Shown piece after piece: positions 46,798 to 54,225 of a DNA stretch of 64,000 nt (its first letter is position 1; each line of letters starts with the position of its first letter). The position numbers and the translations under genes were made by a program. Source of the DNA: DAOUTW01 sp964523575. GTDB lineage: Bacteria > Zixibacteria > MSB-5A5 > GN15 > JAAZOE01. The DNA lies in assembly GCA_964523575.1 (NCBI GenBank), contig CAZGAV010000002.1:1-64000 (forward strand), written 5' to 3'. The notes beneath the pieces are model-generated. The model searched no databases, was not told the origin of the DNA, and saw only the letters and a program-made list of their open reading frames with translations.

Positions 46798-48906
46798 ATG
46801 AACGATCTTGATTACATTTTCAAACCCCGATCCCTGGCCGTAATCGGAGCCTCGGCGCGCCGTAACACCATCGGACGGGAAATCCTGCATAACCTGATAG
46901 ATTATGAATTTAACGGAAAGATATTCCCCGTCAATCCCAAAGCCGGCGTAATACATTCCATCAAGGCTTATTCGACCATCCTTGACGTCCCCGACGCCGT
47001 CGATCTGGCCATCATCGCTGTGCCGAAGGATTCGGTCGCCTTTGCGGCCGAACAATGCGGTGAGAAAGGAGTCCGGGGATTGGTTGTGATCTCGGCCGGA
47101 TTCAAAGAAGTCGGCGGCCGGGGGGTGGAATTGGAAAAGCAGCTTCTGGGCGTGGTTAAAAAATACGGCATGCGCCTGATTGGACCCAACTGCTTCGGCG
47201 TTGTCAATACTCATCCGGATGTGCGTTTGAATGCCACTTTCGGCAAGGCCCGTCCGAAACCGGGACCGATTTCGTTCATTTCGCAGTCGGGAGCGTTGGG
47301 CGAGGCAATTTTGAATTTCGCCGGGCAACTGAACCTCGGCTTTTCCATGTTTGCTTCGGTGGGCAATAAGGCCGATATTTCCGGCAATGATCTGGTCGAA
47401 TACTGGCAGAACGATGAACCCACTAAAATGATCCTGATGTATCTCGAAAATTTCGGTAATCCCAAGAATTTTACCCAGATTGCCCGCCGGGTAACTCGCC
47501 GCAAACCGATTGTTGCGGTAAAATCAGGACGGACAATCCAGGGCGCCAAAGCCGCATCATCCCATACCGGGGCCTTGGCGGGAGCCGATGTCGGCGTTGA
47601 CGCCCTTTTTGCCCAGTGCGGTGTTATGCGCACCTCTTCGATCGAGGAGTTGTATGACGTTGCCATGGCACTCAGCAACCAGCCGGTCCCCAAAGGCAAC
47701 CGCGTCGTCATCGTTACCAATGCCGGCGGTCCCGGAATTCTGGCCACCGATGCCATCATCTCCAATGGAATGGAAATGCCGCCCTTGCCATCGCGGATAA
47801 AAAAGGCTCTTCGGGAGTTTCTGCCGGCCGAGGTTTCTCTGAACAACCCGCTCGATCTGGTGGCGGGAGCCAGAGGCCGCGAATTCACGCTGGCGCTGGA
47901 CGCGGTCAGCCGGGACAAGGCTTACGACACCATCATTCCGATTTTTGTCCAGCCGATTACCGTCGACGAAATCGAAGTGGCCCAGTCGATTATCGATGCC
48001 CGCGAAAAGACCGCCAAACCATTCCTGGTTTGCTTCATGGGTGGTGGATTCCGTTCGAAGGGAATTGAGATGATGATGCAGCACGGTATACCGGTCTATA
48101 TCTTCCCGGAGGCCATCGCCAAGGCTCTCAAAACCATCGACGGCTACCGAAAATACCTGCAACGCAAGAGCGGCAAAATCCCGGTCTTCAAAGTGGACAA
48201 GAAACGGGTACAGGCCATTATTGACCGAGCCGACGCCGCTAAGCACCAGGCGATCATCGGTCAGGCCGCGCTCGATATCCTGAAAGCCTATGGTATCCCG
48301 GTTGCTCCCTATACTCTGGCTCACAACCTCAAAGGAGCGGTCGAGGCCGCCCAGAAGGTCGGCTATCCGGTGGTTATGAAACTCGATACGCCGCACCTCC
48401 TGCATAAAACCGAGGCCCGGGCCGTGAGAGTCGATATTCGCGGCGACAGCGAATTACGCGACCAGTTTAATGACTTGAAAAAGAAAGTCGGGCCGCTTAA
48501 ACCCGGAGAGAAATTCACGGTCGTCATTCAGAAAATGATCACTGGCGGCGTTGAAACCGTGCTTGGCATGACCCTTGATCCCGCTTTCGGGCCGTTGTTG
48601 ATGTTCGGGCTGGGAGGGATTTATGTCGAGGTGATGAAGGATGTTTCTTTCCGGATTACGCCCGTTTCCGATGTCGGGGCCGACGAGATGATTCGGGAAT
48701 TGAAATCTCTGCCCCTCCTGACCGGATTCCGTGGTTCGGATGCGGTCGATTTGAAAAAGGTTAAAGAGGCGATTTTGCGTTTATCGCAGCTGGTCGGTGA
48801 TTTCCATGAATTCACCGAAATCGACATCAACCCCTTTATCGCCTCGGGCAAACAGGATTGCTGCCGGGCGGTTGACGCCCGTTTTATACTCAGGCAGGGA
48901 TTATAG
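46798..48906 (+). CDS. Acetate/acyl-CoA ligase, ADP-forming (fused alpha-beta)
   Basis: 702-aa NDP-forming acyl-CoA synthetase that interconverts acyl-CoA with acid plus ATP. N-terminal CoA-binding Rossmann domain (FKPRSLAVIGASARRNTIGR), a ligase-CoA domain with the expected phosphohistidine in SSHTGALAGAD, and a C-terminal ATP-grasp domain (YGIPVAPYTLAHNLKGAVEA; GYPVVMKLDTPHLLHKTEA; FGLGGIYVEVMKDV). The domain order is that of the fused archaeal/bacterial enzymes such as ACD and peptidase-like Pat homologues without the acetyltransferase domain. Likely energy-conserving acetate formation or acid activation. Own promoter upstream. Confidence 0.92.
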   Translation: MNDLDYIFKPRSLAVIGASARRNTIGREILHNLIDYEFNGKIFPVNPKAGVIHSIKAYSTILDVPDAVDLAIIAVPKDSVAFAAEQCGEKGVRGLVVISAGFKEVGGRGVELEKQLLGVVKKYGMRLIGPNCFGVVNTHPDVRLNATFGKARPKPGPISFISQSGALGEAILNFAGQLNLGFSMFASVGNKADISGNDLVEYWQNDEPTKMILMYLENFGNPKNFTQIARRVTRRKPIVAVKSGRTIQGAKAASSHTGALAGADVGVDALFAQCGVMRTSSIEELYDVAMALSNQPVPKGNRVVIVTNAGGPGILATDAIISNGMEMPPLPSRIKKALREFLPAEVSLNNPLDLVAGARGREFTLALDAVSRDKAYDTIIPIFVQPITVDEIEVAQSIIDAREKTAKPFLVCFMGGGFRSKGIEMMMQHGIPVYIFPEAIAKALKTIDGYRKYLQRKSGKIPVFKVDKKRVQAIIDRADAAKHQAIIGQAALDILKAYGIPVAPYTLAHNLKGAVEAAQKVGYPVVMKLDTPHLLHKTEARAVRVDIRGDSELRDQFNDLKKKVGPLKPGEKFTVVIQKMITGGVETVLGMTLDPAFGPLLMFGLGGIYVEVMKDVSFRITPVSDVGADEMIRELKSLPLLTGFRGSDAVDLKKVKEAILRLSQLVGDFHEFTEIDINPFIASGKQDCCRAVDARFILRQGL

Positions 48907-48926
48907 CCGGGAAATATAAAAACCAC

Positions 48927-48955
48927 TTGAGACGATTGAGACAACACCCTATATT
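48927..48955 (+). promoter_or_regulatory. Promoter of gltX-glnS operon
   Basis: TTGAGA (48927-48932), 17-nt spacer, TATATT (48950-48955). About 40 nt of leader precede the gltX ATG at 49003. Confidence 0.5.
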
Positions 48956-49002
48956 AAAATTTGCTTTGAAATAGCGTCTTTTGATGTTTTTTAGGGAGTC
49001 AC

Positions 49003-50451
49003 ATGTCAGAGATTCGAGTTCGCATCGCACCCTCGCCGTCGGGCTTTTTGCACGTCGGCACCGCCCGCACGGCCATAGTCAATTGGCTCTACGCCCGCCA
49101 TACCGGGGGTAAATTTATCCTGCGTATCGAGGATACTGACGCCGACCGGTCATCGGACGATATGGTCCAGGCTATCATCGATTCTCTCAAATGGCTCGGT
49201 CTCGACTGGGACGAAGGGCCGTATTTCCAGTCACAGCGTTCTGACCTTTATCAGAAATATATAGATAAACTGCTGGCCTCGGGCAACGCCTATCGTTGTT
49301 TCTGCACCTCGGAAGAATTGCAGGCCCGGCGCGAAGAGGCGCAAAAGAACAAGACCGATTATAAATACGACCGCACCTGTTTGCATTTGAGTCCGGATGA
49401 AGTGCAGAAGAAAATCGACGCCGGTATGCCGTTCGTGGTTCGAGTCAAGGTGCCGGAAGGGGAGACGGCCTACGATGACCTCGTTTATGGCCGGATGGTC
49501 AAGCAGAACAAGGATATCGAGGATTTTGTCGTCTGCCGTAACGACGGCCGGCCGCTGTATAATTTCGTCGTCGTCGTTGACGATCATGAGATGGGCATCA
49601 CCGATATTATCCGAGGCAATGATCATCAGACCAATACCTTCAAGCAGATTCTCATATACTTCGCCCTGAACCTGCCCCTGCCGCGGCTGGCTCATCTGCC
49701 GTTGATTATCGACGAGCGTAAAAAGAAAATATCGAAGCGCGACAAAGCGGCCAACGCCTCCGACTATGGCGCCCAGGGATTTCTCCCGGAGGCCGTTGTC
49801 AACTACCTGTCGATGCTGGGTTGGTCGGCCAAGGACGACCGAGAGATTTTCACCATCCCGGAACTGATCGAGGCTTTCGACCTCAACGGTATCACCAAAG
49901 CAAACGCCATGTTCGATTCCGTCAAAATGCTCCATTTCAACAGCGAGCATATCAGAATGAAAACGGATCATGAACTGGCAGAGATGGTTGCCCCGTTGAT
50001 TGTCCGGGCCGGGGTGTACTCCAAGTACGGCCTGGAGGCCCGATGGAAGTATTTGATGGACGTTATCGGCCTGCTCAAGGATCGAGCCAATGTCCTTGGT
50101 GATTTGGTGGAAAGAAGCGAGTATTTTTTTCAGGCTCCGATCGTTTACGACGAGAAAGGAGTCGGCAAACACTTCATGCCGGAAAACGCCGAAAGGCTGG
50201 ATAAACTGGCCGATAAATTTGAGGCCCTCGAGAAATTCGACCATGAGAATATCGAACAGGCTCTAAAAAGTCTGGCCGAGGAGCTTGATATCCAGACTGG
50301 CCAGTTGATTCATCCCACCCGCCTGGCGGTATCGGGGATGACCAAAGGACCGGGACTGTACGAAATGCTGGAACTGCTGGGCCGCGAAGAAACGGTGAAG
50401 CGAATGCGAACGGCGGCGGTTTATATCAGAGACAAGGCGCCAACCAGATAA
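49003..50451 (+). CDS. gltX: Glutamyl-tRNA synthetase
   Basis: 482-aa class I aminoacyl-tRNA synthetase charging tRNA-Glu. The HIGH-type motif is PSPSGFLHVGTARTA and the KMSKS-type motif is KKISKRDKA. LRIEDTDADRS and the catalytic-domain GNDHQTNTFKQI are typical of discriminating bacterial GltX. GGGAG precedes the ATG. glnS follows after 15 nt, so the organism charges tRNA-Gln directly and this enzyme need not be non-discriminating. Confidence 0.97.
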   Translation: MSEIRVRIAPSPSGFLHVGTARTAIVNWLYARHTGGKFILRIEDTDADRSSDDMVQAIIDSLKWLGLDWDEGPYFQSQRSDLYQKYIDKLLASGNAYRCFCTSEELQARREEAQKNKTDYKYDRTCLHLSPDEVQKKIDAGMPFVVRVKVPEGETAYDDLVYGRMVKQNKDIEDFVVCRNDGRPLYNFVVVVDDHEMGITDIIRGNDHQTNTFKQILIYFALNLPLPRLAHLPLIIDERKKKISKRDKAANASDYGAQGFLPEAVVNYLSMLGWSAKDDREIFTIPELIEAFDLNGITKANAMFDSVKMLHFNSEHIRMKTDHELAEMVAPLIVRAGVYSKYGLEARWKYLMDVIGLLKDRANVLGDLVERSEYFFQAPIVYDEKGVGKHFMPENAERLDKLADKFEALEKFDHENIEQALKSLAEELDIQTGQLIHPTRLAVSGMTKGPGLYEMLELLGREETVKRMRTAAVYIRDKAPTR

Positions 50452-50466
50452 CGAGGTACGATTGCG

Positions 50467-52155
50467 ATGAGCGACAAAGAATCGAAACCCGCGTCGGATT
50501 TTATCCGCGATATCATTAACGAGGATTTAAAAAACAACAAGAATGCCGGACGGGTTCACACCCGCTTTCCTCCGGAACCGAACGGATATTTGCATATTGG
50601 CCATGCCAAATCGGTTTGCCTCAATTATGGCATCGCTTCTCAGTACCACGGCAAATTCAACCTGCGCTTCGATGATACCAATCCGGCCAAGGAGGAAGTC
50701 GAGTACGTCGAATCGATCATCGAGGATATCCGCTGGTTGGGCGCCGATTGGGAAGACCGGCTTTTCTATGCCTCCGATTACTATGATCGCCTCTATGAAT
50801 TCGCCCTCCAGCTGATCAAAGACGGCAAGGCCTATGTTGACGACCTCAGCGCCGACCAGATCCGCGAGTACCGCGGTACTCTGACGGCGCCGGGTAAGGA
50901 AAGCCCTTCTCGCAACCGCTCGGTCGAAGAAAATCTCGGTCTTTTCGAAAGAATGCGTAAGGGCGAATTCGAAGATGGTGCCCGTGTGCTAAGAGCCAAA
51001 ATCGACATGGCCTCAGGCAATATCAACATGCGCGACCCTACCATTTATCGCATCAAGCATGCTTCACATCATCGTACCGGCGACAAATGGTGTATCTACC
51101 CGATGTACGATTTCACCCACTGCCTGTCCGATTCGATCGAGGGTATCACCCATTCTATCTGCACTCTGGAATTTGAGGACCATCGCCCGCTCTATGACTG
51201 GTTTCTCGATCAACTGAATGTTCATCATCCTCAGCAAATCGAATTTGCGCCGCTGAATCTGAGTTATACGGTTCTCAGCAAACGGCGGCTGCTGCAACTG
51301 GTGCAGGCCGGTCACGTCGAGGGCTGGGATGATCCCCGCATGCCCACGGTTTCGGGGATGCGACGCCGGGGCTATACCCCTTCATCCATTCGCGAATTTT
51401 GCGAAAGGATCGGGGTCGCCAAGCGCGACAGCACGGTCGATATCGCTCTCCTGGAATATTGCCTGCGCGAAGAATTGAACAAGACTGCCCCACGGGTAAT
51501 GGCGGTGCTCAAGCCGCTCAAAGTCATCATCGACAACTATCCTGAAGGACAGGTTGAGGAAGTCGAGGCGGTCAACAACCCCGAAGACGAATCGATGGGT
51601 ACGCGCCAACTGCCGTTTACCCGCGAGGTTTATATCGAAGCCGATGATTTCCGCGAGGATCCGCCCAAAAAATTCTTCCGACTGTCGCCAGGTGCCGAGG
51701 TCCGTCTGAAGCATGCCTACTACATCACTTGCGACCGGGTCGTCAAAGACGATAAGACGGGCGACATCGTCGAATTGCATTGCACTTATGATCCGGAAAG
51801 CCGCGGCGGCGGGACACCCGATAACCGCCGCGTCAAGGGGACACTTCACTGGGTTTCGGCTCAGCATGCTGTCCCCGCCGAAGTCCGGATCTATAATTAC
51901 CTGTTTACGGTGGAAGATCCGATGGCCGGCGGCGACTTCATGATTCATCTCAATCCCGATTCGCTGGAACGAATAACCGCCTGCCTGGTCGAGCCCGGAA
52001 TCGCGAAGGCCGAACCGGGAAACAGTTTCCAGTTTCTCCGGCACGGCTATTTCTGTGTCGATCCCGTTTCGTCCGATGGCAAGCCGGTGTTCAATCGCAC
52101 CGTCTCCCTGAGGGATAGCTGGGCCCGGATCGAAAAAGCGCAGGAGAGTAAATAG
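50467..52155 (+). CDS. glnS: Glutaminyl-tRNA synthetase
   Basis: 562-aa class I synthetase charging tRNA-Gln. Marks: RFPPEPNGYLHIGHAKS (HIGH), FDDTNPAKEE, the Gln-pocket region IYPMYDFTHCLSDSIEGITH, and VLSKRRL (KMSKS); the C-terminal two beta-barrel anticodon domains (FYRLSPGAEVRLKHAYYI-like; LHWVSAQHAVPAEVRIYN) are complete. Length equals E. coli GlnS. The family came to bacteria from eukaryotes and is patchy outside Proteobacteria; here it forms an operon with gltX, and base composition matches its neighbours, so the acquisition is old. Confidence 0.97.
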   Translation: MSDKESKPASDFIRDIINEDLKNNKNAGRVHTRFPPEPNGYLHIGHAKSVCLNYGIASQYHGKFNLRFDDTNPAKEEVEYVESIIEDIRWLGADWEDRLFYASDYYDRLYEFALQLIKDGKAYVDDLSADQIREYRGTLTAPGKESPSRNRSVEENLGLFERMRKGEFEDGARVLRAKIDMASGNINMRDPTIYRIKHASHHRTGDKWCIYPMYDFTHCLSDSIEGITHSICTLEFEDHRPLYDWFLDQLNVHHPQQIEFAPLNLSYTVLSKRRLLQLVQAGHVEGWDDPRMPTVSGMRRRGYTPSSIREFCERIGVAKRDSTVDIALLEYCLREELNKTAPRVMAVLKPLKVIIDNYPEGQVEEVEAVNNPEDESMGTRQLPFTREVYIEADDFREDPPKKFFRLSPGAEVRLKHAYYITCDRVVKDDKTGDIVELHCTYDPESRGGGTPDNRRVKGTLHWVSAQHAVPAEVRIYNYLFTVEDPMAGGDFMIHLNPDSLERITACLVEPGIAKAEPGNSFQFLRHGYFCVDPVSSDGKPVFNRTVSLRDSWARIEKAQESK

Positions 52156-52246
52156 CGCCAAAAGTCCCTGGATGGAACCGGCGGCGTTGACTATATAAGT
52201 AAACAGGCAATCGAGGAAATGGATTGCCGTAACCGACAGGTGCCTT

Positions 52247-52411
52247 ATGACTGACAAAATCGAGAAATTGAAGGCGGAGATCGCCCGGCTGGAAGAGATC
52301 ATCGAAAAGGACCATTTCGCCAGTCTGGTGGACAAATCCCGGAGCGAGAAAAATCGCAACCGGCTGAAAAAATTGCAGAAAGAGTTGAAGAAACTGGAAG
52401 AAGAAGCCTGA
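52247..52411 (+). CDS. Small coiled-coil protein (54 aa)
   Basis: A 54-codon frame starting at ATG 52247 behind AGGTG. The protein is nearly all helix-forming, with heptad-like Leu/Ile spacing: DKIEKLKAEIARLEEIIEK at the start and LKKLQKELKKLEEE at the end. No Cys, no signal peptide. Composition is strongly coding-like (third-position pattern as in neighbours). It lies between glnS and the ferritin-like gene on the same strand. Function unknown; possibly a small structural or regulatory oligomer. Confidence 0.6.
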   Translation: MTDKIEKLKAEIARLEEIIEKDHFASLVDKSRSEKNRNRLKKLQKELKKLEEEA

Positions 52412-52447
52412 TCGAATGAGCATTGAAATTTAAAAAGGAATAATAAC

Positions 52448-52948
52448 ATGGCTGATGATACGGAAAAGGGCAAAGAACTTCTGAAACAGGCTGTCAAAAG
52501 CGAGATCGACGGCCAGCGTTTCTATAATTTTCTGGCTGACAAAACCACCAATCCGGACGCCAAACGCAAATTGACGAATCTGGCCGGGGATGAAGTCCGG
52601 CATGAGAAGGCCCTCAAAGATATGTACTTGAAAATCTATGGGGAAGAACTGACCGATATTCCGAAAAAAGGGGTGGGCGTTCTCTCGAAGTTCTTCGAGC
52701 ATCCCGAGGGTCACGAGAAGATGAACGAACGGCAGTATATCGACATGGCCATCGAAGCGGAATTGGCGGCGACCAACTACTATAAGGAACAATCGAAAAC
52801 GGCGCCGACCGAGGAGTTTCGTCAGATTTACGACAGCATGGCGGCCGAAGAATATCGTCACTTCGAACTCCTCCAGGCCGAGAAAGACTCCATCAGCGGC
52901 AATTATTACTGGTTTTCGTTCGGTGATACTTCGCCCATGGAGGATTAG
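52448..52948 (+). CDS. Ferritin-like diiron protein (rubrerythrin-type domain)
   Basis: 166-aa four-helix-bundle protein of the rubrerythrin branch. The two diiron half-sites are visible: an early Glu in VKSEIDGQRFYNFLAD, then GDEVRHEKAL, a Glu in MAIEAELAATNYYKEQ, and AAEEYRHFELL. Classical rubrerythrin has a C-terminal rubredoxin domain that delivers electrons for peroxide reduction; this protein lacks it and ends YYWFSFGDTSPMED. A free rubredoxin-like protein is encoded 65 nt downstream. AAAGGA precedes the ATG. First gene of the oxidative-stress cluster with two selenocysteine peroxiredoxins. Confidence 0.92.
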   Translation: MADDTEKGKELLKQAVKSEIDGQRFYNFLADKTTNPDAKRKLTNLAGDEVRHEKALKDMYLKIYGEELTDIPKKGVGVLSKFFEHPEGHEKMNERQYIDMAIEAELAATNYYKEQSKTAPTEEFRQIYDSMAAEEYRHFELLQAEKDSISGNYYWFSFGDTSPMED

Positions 52949-53013
52949 CCCGCGAATTAAATTTCATGAAATCGTCATCCGGCTGCGTACCAAAGCATAA
53001 CCGGGGAGTTATT

Positions 53014-53118
53014 ATGGAATGGATTTGCTCCAATTGCGGCTTCGTGCATGACGGCGACGCCCCGCCGGCGGTTTGTCCGCTATGCGGGGCCTCCGCGGAT
53101 AAATTTAATAAAGGCTGA
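53014..53118 (+). CDS. Free-standing mini rubredoxin-like protein (34 aa)
   Basis: A 34-codon frame from ATG 53014, preceded by CCGGGGAG. The protein has CxxC twice: WICSNCGFVHDGD near the start and VCPLCGASADKF near the end, the same pattern and linker (GDAPPAVCPLCG) as the C-terminal rubredoxin domain of rubrerythrins. It should bind one Fe(Cys)4 centre. It is the part missing from the ferritin-like protein just upstream, so the two together look like a split rubrerythrin. It may also feed electrons to the two peroxiredoxins that follow. Too short for default gene finders. Confidence 0.85.
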   Translation: MEWICSNCGFVHDGDAPPAVCPLCGASADKFNKG

Positions 53119-53120
53119 CA

Positions 53121-53138
53121 TCCATAAATATTTATGGA
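53121..53138. promoter_or_regulatory. 18-bp perfect palindrome before first peroxiredoxin
   Basis: TCCATAAATATTTATGGA is its own reverse complement. It lies between the mini-rubredoxin stop and the Shine-Dalgarno site (GGAGGG) of the first peroxiredoxin. It could be an operator for a dimeric regulator such as a PerR/Fur protein, or an RNA hairpin. AT-rich centre resembles such operators, but no consensus is matched exactly. Confidence 0.5.
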
Positions 53139-53151
53139 CGGAGGGAAGACC

Positions 53152-53610
53152 ATGTTAAAAACGGGAGATCAGGCGCCGGACCTGACGCTTGCCTCTCATA
53201 CCGGAGGCCAAGTCAATCTCGCGGATTACCGGGGCAAGCATAATGTCGTTCTGGCCTTCTATCCGCTCGACTGGACGCCGGTCTGAAGCGAACAAATACC
53301 GGGCTACCAGGAAGACCTGGAGAAATTCAAAGCCCTCAACACCCAGGTTCTGGGTGTCTCTGTTGACTCCATCCCCAGCCATGAAGCCTGGGCCGAATCG
53401 CTGGGCGGTATTACCTATCCGCTTCTATCCGATTTCTGGCCCCATGGCGAAATCGCTCAGAAATACGGCGTCCTGACCGACGACGGTTTCTGCGACCGGG
53501 TCATTTTTATCATCGATAAACAGGGTGTCATCCGATATATCGATCATCACGATATTGACGATACTCCCGACAACGAAGACCTATTCAAGGTTCTTCGAGA
53601 AATGCAATAG
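53152..53610 (+). CDS. Selenocysteine peroxiredoxin 1 (AhpC/TSA type, in-frame TGA)
   Basis: 152-residue thioredoxin-fold peroxidase read through an in-frame TGA at 53284-53286. Before it: MLKTGDQAPDLTLASHTGG and NVVLAFYPLDWTPV; after it: SEQIPGYQEDLEKF, LGVSVDSIPSHEAWAESL, PLLSDFWPHGEIAQKYGVL and DRVIFIIDKQGVIRYIDHHD. The family has Cys in the stretch TPVC(S/T), so the TGA (codon 45) replaces the peroxidatic cysteine. A stem-loop CCAGG-AAGA-CCTGG (53307-53320) follows, with G in the loop. A Cys in GFCDRV could act as resolving thiol. TGA elsewhere is a stop, so selenocysteine is the best reading. A simple nonsense mutation is the alternative, but see the next gene. Confidence 0.88.
53307..53320 (+). 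promoter_or_regulatory. Putative bacterial SECIS element, peroxiredoxin 1
   Basis: Stem CCAGG/CCTGG with loop AAGA starts 20 nt after the TGA. The loop G is at +28 from the last base of the TGA, inside the range seen for bacterial SECIS elements but longer than in fdhF. Confidence 0.55.
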
Positions 53611-53654
53611 AATCAAGGCAGAATTGGCGCTATCTGCCGGGTAAGGATTCGGAA

Positions 53655-54092
53655 ATGTTGAAAGTCGGAACCAAGGCTCCCGATTTTACTCTCGATGGCT
53701 GTCACGGACGCCGGGTGACATTATCGGAGCGCAAAACCGCATATACCGTCCTGGTTTTCTACCCCAAAAACAATACCCCGGGGTGAAACCGCCAACTTTC
53801 CGCCCTTGAGGCGGACCGGAAGAAATTCGAGGCCGCTGGAGCCGAAATTTTGGCCATCAACCCCGCCTCGGTCAAAGCCCATGATAATTATTGCGACAAG
53901 AAGGGCTTCAAGTTTACCATCCTCTCCGACCCCGATAAGGAAGTTATCCGGAAGTATGAAGCCCTCAAAGCCCTCGGCTTGATCCAGCGAACCGTTTATG
54001 TCGTCGGCCCGGATTTCAAGCTGATTTTCGCCGAACAGGGCATGCCTGCCGATGAGAAGATCCTCGAGGCTGTCAAGCTCCATCAGAGGTAA
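53655..54092 (+). CDS. Selenocysteine peroxiredoxin 2 (BCP/PrxQ type, in-frame TGA)
   Basis: 145-residue peroxidase of the bacterioferritin-comigratory-protein group, read through TGA at 53784-53786 (codon 44). Before it: MLKVGTKAPDFTLDG and TVLVFYPKNNTPG; after it: NRQLSALEADRKKFEAAGAE, LAINPASVKAHDNYCDKKGF, FTILSDPDKEVIRKYEAL and RTVYVVGPDFKLIFAEQG. The family motif is FYPKDxTPGC, so TGA sits exactly at the peroxidatic Cys. A 6-bp stem TCCGCC-CTTGA-GGCGGA (53799-53815) follows at SECIS distance. Cys in NYCDKKGF lies in the helix where some PrxQ proteins carry the resolving Cys. It starts 44 nt after the first selenoprotein gene; the two are different subfamilies, not a duplication. Confidence 0.9.
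53799..53815 (+). promoter_or_regulatory. Putative bacterial SECIS element, peroxiredoxin 2
   Basis: Perfect 6-bp stem TCCGCC/GGCGGA with apical loop CTTGA begins 12 nt after the TGA. The loop G is +22 from the last base of the TGA, close to the position of the conserved loop G in E. coli fdhF. Confidence 0.7.
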
Positions 54093-54116
54093 TTGTACCG
54101 CTTGTCGCACAAAGGC

Positions 54117-54145
54117 TTGACGAACCATTAAAAAATACATAATTT
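54117..54145 (+). promoter_or_regulatory. Candidate promoter of nadA
   Basis: TTGACG (54117-54122), 17-nt spacer, TAATTT (54140-54145). nadA starts at 54226. Confidence 0.4.
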
Positions 54146-54225
54146 ACCCGCTAATGGATACTAATTCGCCATTGGGCGCCGCCATGGTGCGTATAATGTT
54201 TTAAATTAACTGAAGGTTGAAGGTA

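Noticed and set aside
53152..54092. The two peroxiredoxins as pseudogenes with nonsense mutations
   Set aside because: Both TGAs are at the single catalytic Cys position of two different subfamilies, the rest of each frame is intact, and both are followed by SECIS-like stem-loops.
53152..54092. A recoded genetic code (TGA as Trp or Gly) for the organism
   Set aside because: TGA ends several intact genes here (purB, purS, the Ppx/GppA gene, the E2 gene), and no other gene has an internal TGA.
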